A stretch of DNA of 64,000 nt from Sipunculus nudus (lineage: Eukaryota; Annelida; Sipuncula; Golfingiida; Sipunculidae): the NCBI GenBank assembly GCA_026874595.1, contig CM049311.1, positions 60,828,453 to 60,892,452 on the forward strand, written 5' to 3'. The notes beneath the pieces were generated by a model, which was given only the letters and a program-made list of their open reading frames with translations, ran no database searches and had not been told where the DNA came from. Each line of letters opens with the position of its first letter. The stretch's first letter is position 1. This document shows, piece after piece, positions 25,565 to 39,430 of this stretch. A program made the position numbers and the translations under genes.

Positions 25565-26381
25565 TAGGGCTGTATCAATATACCGATATATAGATACATA
25601 TCAATACGCCATATCGATACACTTACCGATATGCTTTGCATATGCTGTATATCGTCATATCGATGAAAAAAACACAGTGACTTTAAACATAGAGACAACC
25701 CTTACCTGAACTATTATCTGAATCATCTATAAAGTTTAAGCTACTTTATATTTCATCTGTTAACATATAAGTCGAAATAAGACCACGGGTATTGTCGTAT
25801 ATGATCGACTGGATGTGAAATGTATGTATACGTATACAGCTTATGTATATAAGCTGGCGACAATGCATGAGCGATGATAGAGTAATACATCTTCCCCGTA
25901 ACTGATGAAATCACCATCCTCAAGTATTGTTACCATTAAATTCATTATTCAGTTTTTTCCTATTTAAGAGCACTTTATATTCCATTATTTTATATCTATA
26001 ATTCCTTTTGGTTTAGCAAGGTAACGTTAGAGAAGCAATTTCTCCAGGTAGATTTATATTTACCTGCATATGCTGAACTGCATGCATGTTAGACAACAGG
26101 TTAAACTATAGTGGTGAAAGATTTGGAGAGGGTAAATGTGATGTATGAGATATTATTTCCTATAGAAACATAAGAAAATTTTGTAATCAAATTAGATATA
26201 TGATATTGCCTATAATCTTCCCATTATATGCAAACATACCGGTGACGGGGGTGTAGCATAAATGAGGCTAAGGAAAAAGAAGAAATGGCTACAGGCAACC
26301 AACACAAAATGTATCTTATTTCATTTATGAAACGAAAGGTTTATTAGGTCCAGAGGTTTGGTTGAACAATACCTAGCCCTA
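25565..26381. mobile_element. hAT-like non-autonomous element, 817 bp, TAGGGCT termini
   Basis: The left end reads TAGGGCTGTATCAATATACC; reverse-complemented, the right end reads TAGGGCTAGGTATTGTTCAA. Beyond TAGGGCT the ends diverge. The flanking 8-mers ATATTTAC and ATATACAC match at 6 of 8 positions. The left subterminal region is rich in ATCGATAT/ATCGATAC motifs, as often seen in hAT ends. No transposase frame is present. Boundaries are plausible rather than certain, since the left flank is a microsatellite. Confidence 0.5.
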
Positions 26382-26426
26382 ATATACACTTTAAAAAATG
26401 AAAAATAATTTCCTTTCAATATATAT

Positions 26427-26640
26427 CAAAAGCGGACCCAGAGGGGGTCCAGGGGGTCCGGACCCCCCCCCCCCTCCCCTCCCCCCCCCCCTTTTTTCAG
26501 CCGCCGCAATCTTTATGTAAGGGTTTCCAAGGGCGGATGCAGGATTTAGGAAAGGGGGGGGGGGTCCAGGACAAAATAATTTTGTCTGAAACCCTTAGAA
26601 AAGGTTGCTTCGGATGAAAAAAAGGGGGGGTCCGCCCCTG
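26427..26640. mobile_element. 214-bp (or nested) member of the GCGGAYCC element family
   Basis: The left end reads CAAAAGCGGACCCAGAGG; reverse-complemented, the right end reads CAGGGGCGGACCCCCC. The overall length matches the 11324-11534 copy. An internal GGGCGGATGCAGGATTTAGG at 26531 repeats the standard left terminus, so a second 110-bp copy ending at the same right edge may be nested or joined here. Long C and G runs occupy 26460-26490 and 26564-26575. No clear target duplication. Confidence 0.55.
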
Positions 26641-28947
26641 TTTATTTTTAAGATATAATCAGTGAAAATTCGAGAAAAGTAGGCACATACTATGCAGATA
26701 GATCAGAAAAATTCTATTCAGGTGTCAAATATAGGTTTTTTTCTATGAGCATTTCTGCGTGTTTTAATAGAACAATATTTATATATGATTTTATTTGTTC
26801 CTTACAATGACCTTGAAGATGTTTTGATGTCATATCTTGCGTTTCCATGAATATAACTGTGCATGTGTTACATTTAATCTTTTTCATGTATATCGTGTAA
26901 TTATCGCATCCATGAATGTCAAAAGAGGTTAACTATTCAAAATGCTGAGTCGGTATTTTCATGTGCCTTTCACATATAGACGGATTTCAATTACAGACGG
27001 ATTTCATTTTACGCCCGATCAACAACTTAACGAACAAATGTAATTGCTTCTGAGTTTCTGTCGATGTTCACACGGAAGTAATGCTTTCTTGATGGTTTCG
27101 TACAAATACTGTGATTTCAATTTAAGACAGATTAGCGACTCGGCATGCAAAGTCACCGCCGATGAGCTTCCGTTGGTGATTGGGGCAGTCATTTGATGAA
27201 GAATTACAGTCAGCGGAAGCGCATGCATGTCTGTTTCCGGGTTAAATATGGCGCTACTTGGTGACCAGTCGGTAGTTCACACGTCGTCCTCACACAAACA
27301 CGGGCTAGTCGTATGTCTGGGCTGACCAGCGGAAGTGAGAAAAAGGCTTTGATGTTTTATTTACCTTAATGGCGTCCTGCTAGACGGACCAAACATCGTC
27401 CTAGCAGTGAAACTGATTATACATATTGATTTAGGACGTGCGTTTAGCGGTACACAGCCAAATGTATTTGTAGCGTTGGTGTTAATTGCTGTTTTGATAT
27501 CACTGAATATACACGCGGGTGATTGATGGCTCCTGACTTTACGACATTGAGATTTACACGTCTGCGTCAATATGTTAATCACTGGTGTAAAAGAGTTATT
27601 CCAATTGTAAATGTTATCGATTGGAGAGAGAGAGAGGGAGGAAGAATAAAAGAAAAAAAAAAGAAAGAAAGAAAAGAATATATTTGAACGGAATGAGGGA
27701 TAAGTGTTGATAATTTGTATTTAGAAGGAGTGCCTCACGTTCCTACGAACTACAATATTAGCCAGTGAACAGCTGGTTGGACTTATTATGACAATTGCAG
27801 AACAAGCAGTTCAGATCGAGACCAACCTGATGTGATATGTTAACCATCATGTAAATGTGTGAATTAAGTAAATATTGAATATGATCATTAAAAGAAAGAC
27901 CCATGACAGAAAAACCCCATCCCCCTTTTAACGGTAAATCACAATAAAAAGGGCTTGAAGTTAAGTACCGGGAAGCAACCCATTGACAAATAAACGAAAG
28001 AAAAAGTAAACAATTTTTTTTAATCATCTGTAGTTTAAACAGTATGGTGCATGGAAGGGTATTTGACATGAATTGCAGGGGTCAACAGACTGGGGCAGAC
28101 GACATAGATGTCAGAACAGACGACACTAGCGGCGTGAAGTGGTCTGTGTACACACATACACGACTACCACCTCCGAGACCTTGTGTCCACACAAACTGGA
28201 CTGGTCACACATCCGGTCGACCTTGCGATGGACAGGCCACCTTTGTGCGTGGTAAGATCAGCGCCCGTCTCCGTGACCGGTCATCCGGCCGCGTGCTGCG
28301 CTCTTGCACAAAAGTCTTACAGTTCCGGGATTAGGGAAATTCCTATAAGTTACATTTGTAACACTATATTATATATGCAGTGTGAAAAACGTCTTCAGGA
28401 AAGAATAAAAAAAATAACTAAACTAATATTTAACAGTTAAACCGAGCAAGCACTTGTTGAATTATGTTAAGTAACCTTATGACAACGGTAAATGTTATAT
28501 TCGCCGAATCAACGTCTAGATTTTAATGTAATCTTCCAGAAAACCCTGGCATAGCATGTTTCTTAACACCTTGTAAATATGTATCTCATTTTCAGTTTAC
28601 AACTTAACCAACTATCAGCTGGGCATGCAAGACCACGTGTCGTTGACCGATGACAAGTATTCTGAATTATACAGCAGGTAATATATGCAATAATACATAT
28701 ACAAGAGATGACTGACTAAAAGAGGTCAACAGCAGTTATTCAGATGCCAATTGCCGAACCTCCTCTTGGTAGTGAGAATATATAGGTGTCGCCACTTATA
28801 TTGTGCTTTTCTAATAAACCAATGCAAACCTGACTATATAGTCACCTTTGTTGGTTCTCATTGAAATTTTGCGATTTATTTGTTGATCTTGAATGTTATC
28901 ATACATTTTCGCACTAAAGCTGGTGAAGGACCAAAGGCCTAATATGA

Positions 28948-29130
28948 TAACATTTATATTTCACAACCCTCTGATTCTTCTCTATCTTATGGCCAAGCAA
29001 CATGGCGTCTGCCATGACTTGGTAGCCTCACTTTGACATTTTCATTTTTTAGAATATTTATGACATTTAACTAACAATTAGCAGCTTGTAAATGTAGTTG
29101 TTTGAGCATGTGACCAGTGACCTTAACCAT
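28948..29130. repeat. Dispersed repeat, copy 1 (with copy 2 at 29985-30135)
   Basis: Both segments contain TTTATATTT-ACAACC-TCTGA, then TTTTTAGnATnTTTATGACA, TTAACnAnCAATnAG, and a GCATGT...CCAGTGACCTTnACC segment in the same order. The TGACCTTGACCTTGA string also occurs at about 49540 and 50042, so it marks a wider family. Confidence 0.6.
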
Positions 29131-29523
29131 TATCAAAATGGTTGAGAAGTTGTAAAAAACCGACTGTTTTCTCATACATTGACTAGATTTAGTAGATTGA
29201 ATTACTTTTTCGCAAAGAATGGTTTTGGTTTTATTCTAGATAATAAGATCTATGCTTCAAAGTTCATTACATCTTACTTTTTAGAACTGATCTACCATTT
29301 TTGAAAAAAAACTCCCAAATTTCAATGGGCACCCCATCGTGGAACAGATATTAATTTAATAAAATGCTTATTCCGAAACCAGATCAGTGATAAGTCATAT
29401 GTATATCCCAATACTTGTGCACATTTTACGATTTATTGACCAATACGACTTTTGCACCAGTATTTATACATGTATAAACATTTCCTGTCTCCATCTTGAA
29501 TACCACCAGTAAACTTGATATAT

Positions 29524-29537
29524 CCACCAGATGGCGC
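29524..29537 (+). promoter_or_regulatory. CTCF-type motif
   Basis: CCACCAGATGGCGC is a full match to the bilaterian CTCF core CCASYAGRKGGCRC. Occupancy cannot be inferred from sequence. Confidence 0.4.
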
Positions 29538-32500
29538 TGGCTACAACTACCGACTGCGCTTACCATGTGGTTTAGAAGCACGTTCAACTAAGATTAAACG
29601 GCAAATTCCCTTCCCAGTATTTAATTATATGTATCCGTAAAGAAAGAAACACATTTAATTTAAAGATAAGGTGTCAGGAGTTTTAGCAAAACAAAATCAT
29701 CAAATTACAAATACACCATTGCTGAAATGTTCGCATAGAATACAAATCCCTTTAATTTGAGGAGTAAACTGAGGTGTTAGCAGGTTTTATAAATGTTATC
29801 TGTATATCATGATGAACCTAATCACATGAAGACCGGCGGGCTGGTTTATATTACATTGAAGTTAGCGACAGAGCGTTGTTAAATACACCTATCAGAATTT
29901 GGTGTTGATTCTCTCATACTGATATGTTTTCACTGAGACACGAACGGGTTACAAGCCAAATATGAGATGAAAACGTTACTGTGACATGTTTATATTTAAC
30001 AACCTTCTGAGATTTATGTCCTCAGGAAATTTTTTAGGATGTTTATGACACTTAACAACCAATCAGAAGCTGTTATATATATTTCTTTGTGCATGTCGCT
30101 ATTCGCCAGTGACCTTGACCTTGATTGCAATGCTGTGAAATGTTCCCCGGCTATTTATTTAATCCTCCATAAGCAGTTTGCAAGTAATGCTTTAGGTTAT
30201 ATTCCAGTTTATCCGAGTAATTCCTCTTTCTTTCTTTACAACTTATATTTTGGTACCGTGGAACATACTTTAAAGAAAGACATTAACTTACACTATACCA
30301 TATAAATAACGTCCATTTCCTAGAGAGATACAAGATACACATGTAAATGAGCGAAAGCGCGAGTTCATCTTGTGGGAAACAAATATAACAAGCTGTATAC
30401 AACCCGACATAAGTCATCGGGATATGTTAATGATGATATATTTGAATATCACTGCTAGTGACACCTAATAATACATCATCCAGTGATAACTTTTATCATA
30501 TTTGTCAGGGTTTGCTCTGCCAACTATATAGTAATTTGCACAAAAGTGGATCTTTGATAAGAAAAAGGCTGTCGCCAGTTCATGAAACCAAATTTTAATC
30601 ATGATCATAACACGAAATCCAGGGGAAAACCCAGGCATCCCATTATGTAAATAAAAAAAAAAAAACCTTTACATGTTAACAAGATGATGGTCTTATAGCA
30701 AGATCGTAAAACGTTACAGAATTACATCTTGACCAAGAGTCGCAGGAACTTTAATGACTACTTGCATGGATTCCCTATACCTGTATTTTCTTCAGTTTCT
30801 TCTTCATTACTTCCAGCCGTTATTGGATCATAATTTTTTTACCTGCCGCTTTGATGATGGAGCTACATGGTGGGACATTCATTTGAGCCATTAAGGTTGA
30901 GCCAATCAGCTGTACTTACCGCTCGTGCGCCACCTATATATACTTCGCTGAATACAGTGACAAATAGAAGCAATAATGAAAATGAGAGAACAAATCATAA
31001 TGTTTTTACATATAATTGTGTTGGCTCTTCGGGGACGCATCCTATGGCATTCTTGTGAATTTCATAGAAATCTATATAGGTTGATCTTAACCTAACCACA
31101 TTACGATCTGAACATTATGTTAGAAAAATTGACTGATTCTTTTTTTTTTTTTGTTCCCCCGTCCCATCATTTTTTTATTTTGTTAAAATGGTGCACAAAA
31201 ATTGGCAGTAAGATTTCTCCATGACCCCACTTCTGATTTTTAACTATGAACAACTAAAGCAATCGTGTGCTCAGCTCAGCAGGAGTGGACCGACAAAATC
31301 CGAGAATCCCCAGAGAGGAGAGAATATATATCTACAGCCAGAGAAAGCATCATGCGTAAAATTAATTTCCTTATCACACGGGCGTGTCTGAAGTCAGATT
31401 AAATTTTAAAATAGACCATGCATATGCACATGTAGTCTTCCCTGTATGAATCCACCCAACTATATATAGTACATAATGAGATCTCTTCATTGTAATTTAT
31501 AACACCAAGCTAGTATGTTTTGTTTCCATGTAATATAATACAGGTTTTGTTTTATATAAAGTTTCTCCTTTGTGTTTTTATGTATATGGGTTGTTTGAAT
31601 GCAGTCTGAGCAAATTTCATAAGCTGCTAGAAGTATACACTAACGCTTTCTCCGCCAGGATTTTGTATACTTTATTCATTAAACGGGGTCGCCGTCGGGC
31701 AAATGGTCAGCTCGTCAAGAGGTTAACAAATGGCTCTAGATGCCACAGAAGACTAAATCTGTATGATACATGTCTGTTTAAGCTTTGAGACCTCCTGTAG
31801 CCAGACTCCACGAAATCTCAGCAGCCTATTGTCCATAGAAACCCTGCCCTTTACAACCAAGGTATACCACCACCAAACCACAAGTAATCAGCCGCAACGA
31901 GAACTTTAGACTTGACACAACGCCGTCAAAGAAACAAGTTCTGCTACATTAAAGGTTTTCGGATACCGAGACGTTTTCAAAACAGAAGTCTATCGTTCTG
32001 CATAAAACCTGCGACATGGCAGTCGATTAAATTGACAAGATCAGAGTATGCCTCCTTTGGAATTCCGATACACCTTCGCTGCTCAAATCACGCTTGATTA
32101 ATCACGTGACACGGCTACATGGCGAGAGCCTCCGGGACTGTGGGAATGTCAACACAATGCCAAATGTTGTTTGCTATACTCAGCACCAACTCCGAGTTAC
32201 CAAGTGCAATTGTAAAATATTCTGTCACTAATATATCAAACGCAAAAGACAATCCAAATCTATGTCGGCCACAACAATGCATCCCATAGTTTACTGACAT
32301 TTCAGGTCTACCTTCAAGGAAAAATGTGCCTGCGCCATTTCAGGCCAATGTTTAAAACAAACATTCCAAATCAGATAATTGGGAAACAGCATTCCTTCTC
32401 GCGACAGAGCACGCAAGACATTTGACGATAATAATGATTGTAGGATGATGTTTAAAAAATAAACATGTAACTCCACCCAGTTACCATTCAGGTTAATAGT

Positions 32501-34748
32501 ACTAAATATCACTCACGGCCAGGCATTCAAGCCAAACATATATGTTAAAGTAGAAATCCTCCTGACTTCTGAAAGTCATACTGTCCATGAAAAGTCCATA
32601 ACAATACAGCAAAAATGTCACTTTTGCATCCGCATTGTATACTTGTATACCTGGAAACATAATATACAAGTAATTTCTCTTGTCTTGTTAGTATTCTGCC
32701 TTTTGGTTTCCTTCGTCACTTCATTTCCACATACTTTCAGTATGGATTATCATTGCGTTAATTTTACCCATAGCTTAAAGTCAGCTATCCATCTACCTTT
32801 TCTGTAGAATTTCTGTTATTTCTTGTTTATCATACAAAAATATTGACGAACTGTAGGTAAATGACTGTCAGAAAATAAAATGTTTTCATAACGCCTTTGT
32901 GTGAGCTTTTTTAATTTACAAGCTGTTTGTAATCATGGTACATAAGCCAATGTTGACAAGCAGAAAAATCATGTAACCTAACGTGTTAGTTTTCAAATGT
33001 GCAGAAGTTGAAAGGTCACCATATAGTTGCGAAACGCTTTTTGCAAAACTCTGGTTCGTCTGACCTGCCGCCAGGTGTCCTTGTAGAACCTGTTTGGATT
33101 ATTTGGGCGCCCTCTCCTATATGTTATAACTGATAAACACGTTGATATAAACAATTCGAATCTCTTTGCGAGGTGGGAATGATGTCTTCTGTTCTATCTT
33201 ATGTAATGTATTCAGGGGATTATCTTTAGTTGATAGACGTCAGACATCGGAATATGTCCCTTTAATAATTTTTGTGTCACAAAATGACCGCATAAATAAA
33301 TTTTCTGGTAAATTTATAAAGGAAATCAATTATTATCAGTTGTTACTCTGTAACACAATTTACACAAATGTGCCATTTATCATGGAAATGACAGATTTTA
33401 AATTAACATCTGTAGAATAAGTGCTGGACTCCAAATAGCATCAGTAAGAAAACTACAGCTTTTAGCCATTCATCTATTTTTACTCTAAACATCTCTTTAT
33501 TTTTTTTTTCTTTTGGCAAAATAATTGAAAACTCTGTCATCATTATACGGTGCTGAAGGAGCGCCCTGAGCGGGGATTCCAGATTTTCTCAACTAGAACG
33601 CTAGAGCGCCTTCACCCTTCTCTAGTTCTTGCTTTTACCATGAGACCCATCACCTAACAGCGTTGACTGAAGCTCCGTATGACTAACAACGTCATTCATT
33701 ACTTCTTCCATCACAGCCGAGAATACAAGCTGAGAAAAATCGGAATATCTTATAGAGTGCATACCTCCGCTCACGACAGAGCTGGTACAAATCGATAAAG
33801 ATAATAGGATTATGAGATTAAGATACATTATTCCTACAACATTAATTCCGAAATTTCCCCCTCTTCAAAAAGTTAATCAAAATATTGCAGTACCTCATTC
33901 TGGTATATACATATAAACAAAAAGCCTTAAAATACAACGCCGCCTTTGGATTCGGTTAACACTAAAAAAAAAGTGAAAACTTCTGTCTTTCCTCGGGTTC
34001 TGTATCTCTACAGCAGTTTATCAAGAGCTATCAAGATATTTCAAAGATAATTCGTAAAACAAGATATTGACAATCAGTTAATAGTCTCTATATAACATGA
34101 CAGACTTTACAGGGAATTAAGTTATGGAAATATTTAATAACGGACCTCTCAGCCGCCAAGTGGTGGAGTGCTGAACTAAATTTAAGACCAGACGACACCG
34201 GCCAGCTGCTTCATAGCAGTTTCATCATAGCACGCACTGTCCAAAAGATGTAACACTATGCGATGACCATCCCGTTTACTGTGCCTGTTTTAATATAACT
34301 TTACAGAGAGTCAGTTACCAAAGACTAAGAAAAACATGGGATCCGTTTTCATTTGAAGATGCTTTTCATGTTTGGAGTGGTTTCTGATATATCGCAGGAC
34401 ATGTGTGGCCCGCTGTGGGAGGTATTAGACCAGGTAATACTATCAAAGCGCAGGCAACGGCCAGCTGGCGGAAGTTTAAACAGGTTCCGATGAAACGCGC
34501 ACCTGTATGTATATATGGCATAAATATCTGCCTGAAATGGACCGAATGTGGTTATAAGTTCGTGAGGTCACTGTTGGTCCACCCTGGTTTCCAGATTCAC
34601 GTCCAGTCTAGTTTAATTTAATGTCTTGTAAATTCACCTAGCTCTTATGTGTCCACCGATCTGTACTGAGTTCAATAAAGGATTCTGCTTGTTTTGAAAG
34701 TTAAACAGGGATAAATGGACGGATGTGTCTTCCGCAGGGATAAACTAA

Positions 34749-34785
34749 CTCTCTCTCTCTCTCTCCTTCTCTCTCTCTCTCTCCT

Positions 34786-34846
<61 letters not shown>
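34749..34846. repeat. Compound (CT)n-(AT)n microsatellite
   Basis: (CT)n with two CCTT interruptions at 34749-34811 runs into (AT)n to about 34846. The open frames across it on both strands are SL or RE repeats with an IY tail. Confidence 0.95.
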
Positions 34847-34855
<9 letters not shown>

Positions 34856-36504
34856 ATTGAAGTGTATACATGCAGCAGTTGTGCTGTTTCTTCATTAACT
34901 GTAAACTGCATGGACCCACAGCCACAAATTAATTCTATTCATTAATAGATCCTAAAAAAAACTGTATAAAAAGGAATATTATAGGCCGATTTCACATGTG
35001 TAAAAACATGAATCTTCACCCGTCAAACATAATACCCAACGACCTGAACTATCCATGGATGTCTTTTAAAAAATACAAAAAAGAAATTTTAAAATGGTTA
35101 ATCATGTATTAAACATATGGAGAGACGGAGAGTTAAGTCAAAAGGCCATGGATGCTTAAAAATCACATGACACAGGGTTCATGTTCTAACTTTTGTTTTA
35201 GTCTACTTGCCATTAGTCCATAATTAATAAATGTACATCAGAGGGCTTGTTTTTCATATATGTTAAAGCACCCTGCGTCCCCAATATACAATTTATTTGC
35301 AAAACATATTTTGCCTCAAAGGATGGCGTATAGATAGGGGGGAAATGAAATAAATATTTTCTAACCCATACTCTGAGTTCAAGTATTACAAAATTTGTTC
35401 TTTATTGTATACATGATACAATAGTAAACTATTGCTGTTGCCATAATACGCAATGTATAAGTGTTACAGACTGGGAAATATACCCAAAGTGTCGGTGATG
35501 GGAAGGTATGTCTTTTAACTCCTCACAGAGCTCCAGCAATGATACTGCATATAAACATTCCCGCGCGTATGTATATAACAAGGACTACTCCATTACACCT
35601 CAGCACTAAAGCGTGGCTACGTGAGATGTGCAAATTTAGATAAGTAAGTTTGGTGAAGCTTTTTGTCGGTAAACTTTATAATCAAATCTAGCGTGATGTA
35701 CGAGCCATTCGTCCATGCTGGACGGTTCGAATGTAAAGAATTTAAGGCATCGTATGCACAAGCCATTAAGCGAGCATATTTACACACGCTACTTAAGCTC
35801 AGGTTTTTTTCTCGCCATTTAGTGTAGGTGGACCAGTTATACCATTGTTGTTATAGAACTATGTGGCCTTTGTAATCCGGGGTAGGGAAAAGCTTCGAGA
35901 CATGTTATGTAAATACACACTCGCAGGGTCAGCTTTAATGTTAGCTGATATACATGCTCTACACCGTAAGTATGGAATCGGATCGCTGTTTTTTAAGAGC
36001 ACCGTTATATACACAAGAAGGCCATGTTTGGTTGTGGGCCGGCTCAGGTATTAAGATTATCGCGTTTGCTTTGCCCCGTTGTTTAGTAACTCGCCTCGGG
36101 AGTAACGCAGTCACCATTGAGGGGGCTATGCCGATACGAGGCTACCACTTACAGCTTGGGTAGGAAAACAGCTCCATGTTAAGAGTGTTCCTCTTATTTT
36201 CTCTTTCAACTTCGCCCGCCAAAGGTTAATGAGATCACGGAAACACCGCCTGGTACTTGGAGGGCATTTCACTATTAAATCTGTATATACCTATATGTAT
36301 TCACACTGGATCGACGCTGCATGCGTCTCTGAGTCTTAAGATTGTTGCCGGCGAGCCCACGTTATATGGGAAAATAACTCACGGCAAATCCTCCACAAAA
36401 CACTTTGAAAATATAGTTGTTAATTCTTGAAAACAAATCCAAATGAAGAAATTGTATAGATCTGTTGAAAATGTTTTGACACTGTATATACTTTTGAAAC
36501 ATCC

Positions 36505-36520
36505 AAAATCCTGGATCCGC

Positions 36521-36522
<2 letters not shown>
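36505..36522 (-). mobile_element. Terminal fragment of the GGGCGGATCCAGG family
   Basis: AAAATCCTGGATCCGCCC is the reverse complement of the standard left terminus GGGCGGATCCAGGATTT. It runs directly into a 75-bp (AT)n tract, so the microsatellite sits exactly at an element end. Confidence 0.55.

Positions 36523-36597
<75 letters not shown>
36523..36597. repeat. (AT)n microsatellite
   Basis: About 37 AT units with one G interruption, abutting the element terminus on its left. Confidence 0.95.
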
Positions 36598-38389
36598 GAA
36601 GGTAGAGTTACCCTCCGTTGTAAAGAGAGTTCCTGTATCTCCGGATAGGGAGCGCCATGCAGCAAGGAGTGTTATCCGTTTCATGAATATGTAAAATTAG
36701 CAATTGCTATGCCTGCATGTCATGCAGGAGGATATATTTTAAATTTTATATCGTTTTATTGACAGCCGCTTTGCAAACATTGAATGGTAATCTCACTTAT
36801 GTTGCAAAAATGTTTTATAGACTTAAGTCCGAGAATGTAAAGTCGAACATTATTTCAAGCCGGCCTCCTATCTGACGATTTTTATTTTTGCCCGGCTGAT
36901 TTTTTTTAAGCTGCCGGGAAAATCCCTACTCGTCTCGCCGGCCGGCGATTGCCCGCACATCTACCTATACTATATTCAGTGTAGATCATATTTTTCCGGT
37001 CATTTTGGTCACTTCCGATATAATCTCAATTATTGTTATTGGAATCCAGAATGGTAAAAAGAAGGAAAAGTGGCTTAATACTGGTTAAAGTCTAGTTTGA
37101 CGACCCAAAATGTCCCGGCTGAAGACCACCTGATGACACGGCCTTTCTGTAACAACCTGTTGCTTGTAACTAAAAAAGAAGACAAGACGCACCTGAAGCA
37201 ACTTAAAGCTTACATTTTTCAATATATCACATGCGCGTTACATTTCTTTATTTTAATATTCATGAAGTTATAAATACGACAAATGAGCACATGTAGGGGC
37301 GCACAAGGGGACACATGGGCAATTGCGTCACGTGTTTATGAATTGGCGATATAACTTTCACCGCAACTGATATTAATAGCCGTACAGGAAATTAATCATA
37401 GATTTCAGGACTATAAATATCACCAGAATATAAGTTTGCCGTCGGCATTAATTGCAAGAAATACAGCGTGACCATCGTGGGCGTCTTATCGTCTGCTGTG
37501 TAATATCTCATAAAGTCGTGTTATAGATAAGTCAGCACCTGGCCGCCTTGGCCTTGCTCGGTGTGAGTCGGTGCGATCTAACAAATGTATGTCAGTGTGT
37601 CAATAACGCCGGGCCACTTATGCACCTTGCGGAGGCCAAAGGTGAAGAGCGTCGCCGGCTGTCTGCAGCCAGGTGAACAATACTAAGGAATGTTGGTTGT
37701 GGACTCAGACCGGGTCTGCATCCGGTGGAAAGAAGACCAGAGCTCAGAATGTAACTATAGACTTACTTCCCGGACTGGTTTGGGCTCCCAGCAAAACCAC
37801 ATACATGCACACACATATACTTGTAACCGAATGTTTTTATACATAGACATTCAATACGGGTCTACACTGTAATTTGAGTGTTAATATCGTCCTCATGATT
37901 CTGAAGACCGGGTACCTCTTGGTCCCCTCAAAACGTTCGATATATATATGCGATCAGGTATATTCAGTTAGGCTATATTACGGAATTTGATTGTATATTA
38001 TAGCTGTATAATGTATTTGTACATGCTAAAAAAATATTAAATGTGGTAAAACATGCATAGTAGTTTTACCGTCATAACATAAGACACATAACAGAACTAT
38101 AATAACGAAAAGGCACCCGTAAAAGAGTGAGGTGATGACGGTCCTCCATGCAGTGAGCTATATTTCCTATATATATTTATAGTAAATTACTTTTTTTCTG
38201 TTGTCACGAATAAACCAAAATAATCTACCAATTAGTCTTTCATAGTGTGATTATTAATAAATGTAAACATTTAATGAAATGTAATCCATGCCTGGATGTA
38301 TATTCAGCTTGACCAATTGGTGTCCGTTTAAGCTGGAAGGCCTATCAGTAATTCTCTCAATCGGCGTACGTCTCACTGGGATTTAACTG

Positions 38390-38473
38390 CAGTGGCGTCA
38401 ATTTATCTTCAAGGGGCGGGGGTGGGGTGGTGGTGACTCGGAGTTGGAGGGTAATCAAAGTTGGGACAACCTT

Positions 38474-38522
<49 letters not shown>

Positions 38523-38528
38523 TAAAAC

Positions 38529-38594
<66 letters not shown>

Positions 38595-38864
38595 GTTTTA
38601 TTCTCTATGTGATACATTTCAAATTTAAATTATAAACGAAGTTAATTGATTAAAATGTATCCGGTATATCGGTAGGTTACTTCTAAACTAAGTCTAGATA
38701 TATCATATCTCAGAGTAAACTAAGAGATGGCACCAAAGTCTGTAATTCTAATTATTAATATATTCATTTCTAATATGTATATATTATTCTCATTGACCAT
38801 CCACTCCCTAAAAAGTTTATTGGGGATATATATACCCCCCCCCCCCCCCGTATTGACGCCCCTG
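38390..38864. mobile_element. hAT-like element, 475 bp, with internal AT cruciform
   Basis: The left end CAGTGGCGTCAATTTATC and the reverse complement of the right end, CAGGGGCGTCAATACGGG, are imperfect inverted repeats (CAGkGGCGTCAAT). The flanking 8-mers TTTAACTG and TTAAAATG agree at 6 of 8 positions, consistent with an aged 8-bp duplication. Inside are a G-rich stretch, two long (AT)n tracts (38477-38518 and 38531-38592) and a 15-base C run near the right end. No coding capacity. Confidence 0.65.
38523..38600. repeat. 78-bp near-perfect palindrome around (TA)n
   Basis: TAAAACG, then about 30 TA units, then CGTTTTA. The unique 7-bp arms confirm that this is a true inverted repeat and not just self-complementary TA. 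Such tracts can extrude cruciforms and are often unstable. Confidence 0.85.
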
Positions 38865-39048
38865 TTAAAATGCAAGTACCAGACCACCTCTGTTGCACAT
38901 GTGTGTTTGTATGTGTATATGTGGGTGTATATAACGTGCTCTCTCATCACAAACGAGAGAAGATACACTGAAAATATACACACCTTGAGGCCTAAACAAG
39001 AATGTATCGCACTTTAACACGTTATCACCGCATCCGCGTGAGTATTCA

Positions 39049-39051
39049 CAT

Positions 39052-39096
<45 letters not shown>
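39049..39096. repeat. (TA)n microsatellite
   Basis: About 23 TA units with one AT/TA slip. Confidence 0.95.
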
Positions 39097-39098
<2 letters not shown>

Positions 39099-39376
39099 TG
39101 CCATATACTAACGAAAACACAGAAGGCATGCCCACACCTATAACACAAAATGCGTGCCCACACCTATATAAAATGTTCATACCTGAAAATTATATGACCT
39201 TAGAAAAATAATTCTAATCAGTTGGGTCAGGCTGATTAACCTATACTGATCAGGCACTGAGAGTAGCAGTTGAAACTTTGAAAGCATCCCTTATCAAAAT
39301 ATCTTATCATAAGAAAACGATCTACATTTTATCTTGTATACATGTATTTGTGTACGTGCATGTGTGCGCAAATGAA

Positions 39377-39379
<3 letters not shown>

Positions 39380-39426
<47 letters not shown>
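39380..39426. repeat. (TA)n microsatellite
   Basis: About 23 uninterrupted units. Confidence 0.95.

Positions 39427-39430
<4 letters not shown>

Larger units (their letters stand above)
26641..34748. other. Intergenic sequence, no gene recognised
   Basis: Mostly AT-rich with GC-richer patches at 27160-27350, 28080-28330 and 34130-34600. Open frames of 60-103 codons are scattered on both strands with no recognisable domain; the one at 28044-28334 lies in the GC-richer patch. It contains the duplicated segment at 28948-29130/29985-30135 and a CTCF-type motif at 29524, both listed separately. Short A- or T-runs occur at 30650-30665 and 31140-31152. Confidence 0.5.
34855..38389. other. Intergenic sequence, no gene recognised
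   Basis: AT-rich with GC-richer patches at about 35860-36180 and 37280-37720. Overlapping open frames of 60-70 codons at 35863-36163 have no recognisable domain. It includes the element remnant and (AT)n tract at 36505-36597. Confidence 0.5.

Noticed and set aside
28044-28334. 96-codon plus-strand frame in a GC-richer patch
   Set aside because: A second, overlapping frame is also open (28183-28440), which suggests local base composition rather than coding constraint.
37905-37930. CTTGGTCCCCTCAA resembling the start of miR-133
   Set aside because: Only the 5' part matches, and no hairpin partner arm is evident in the flanks.
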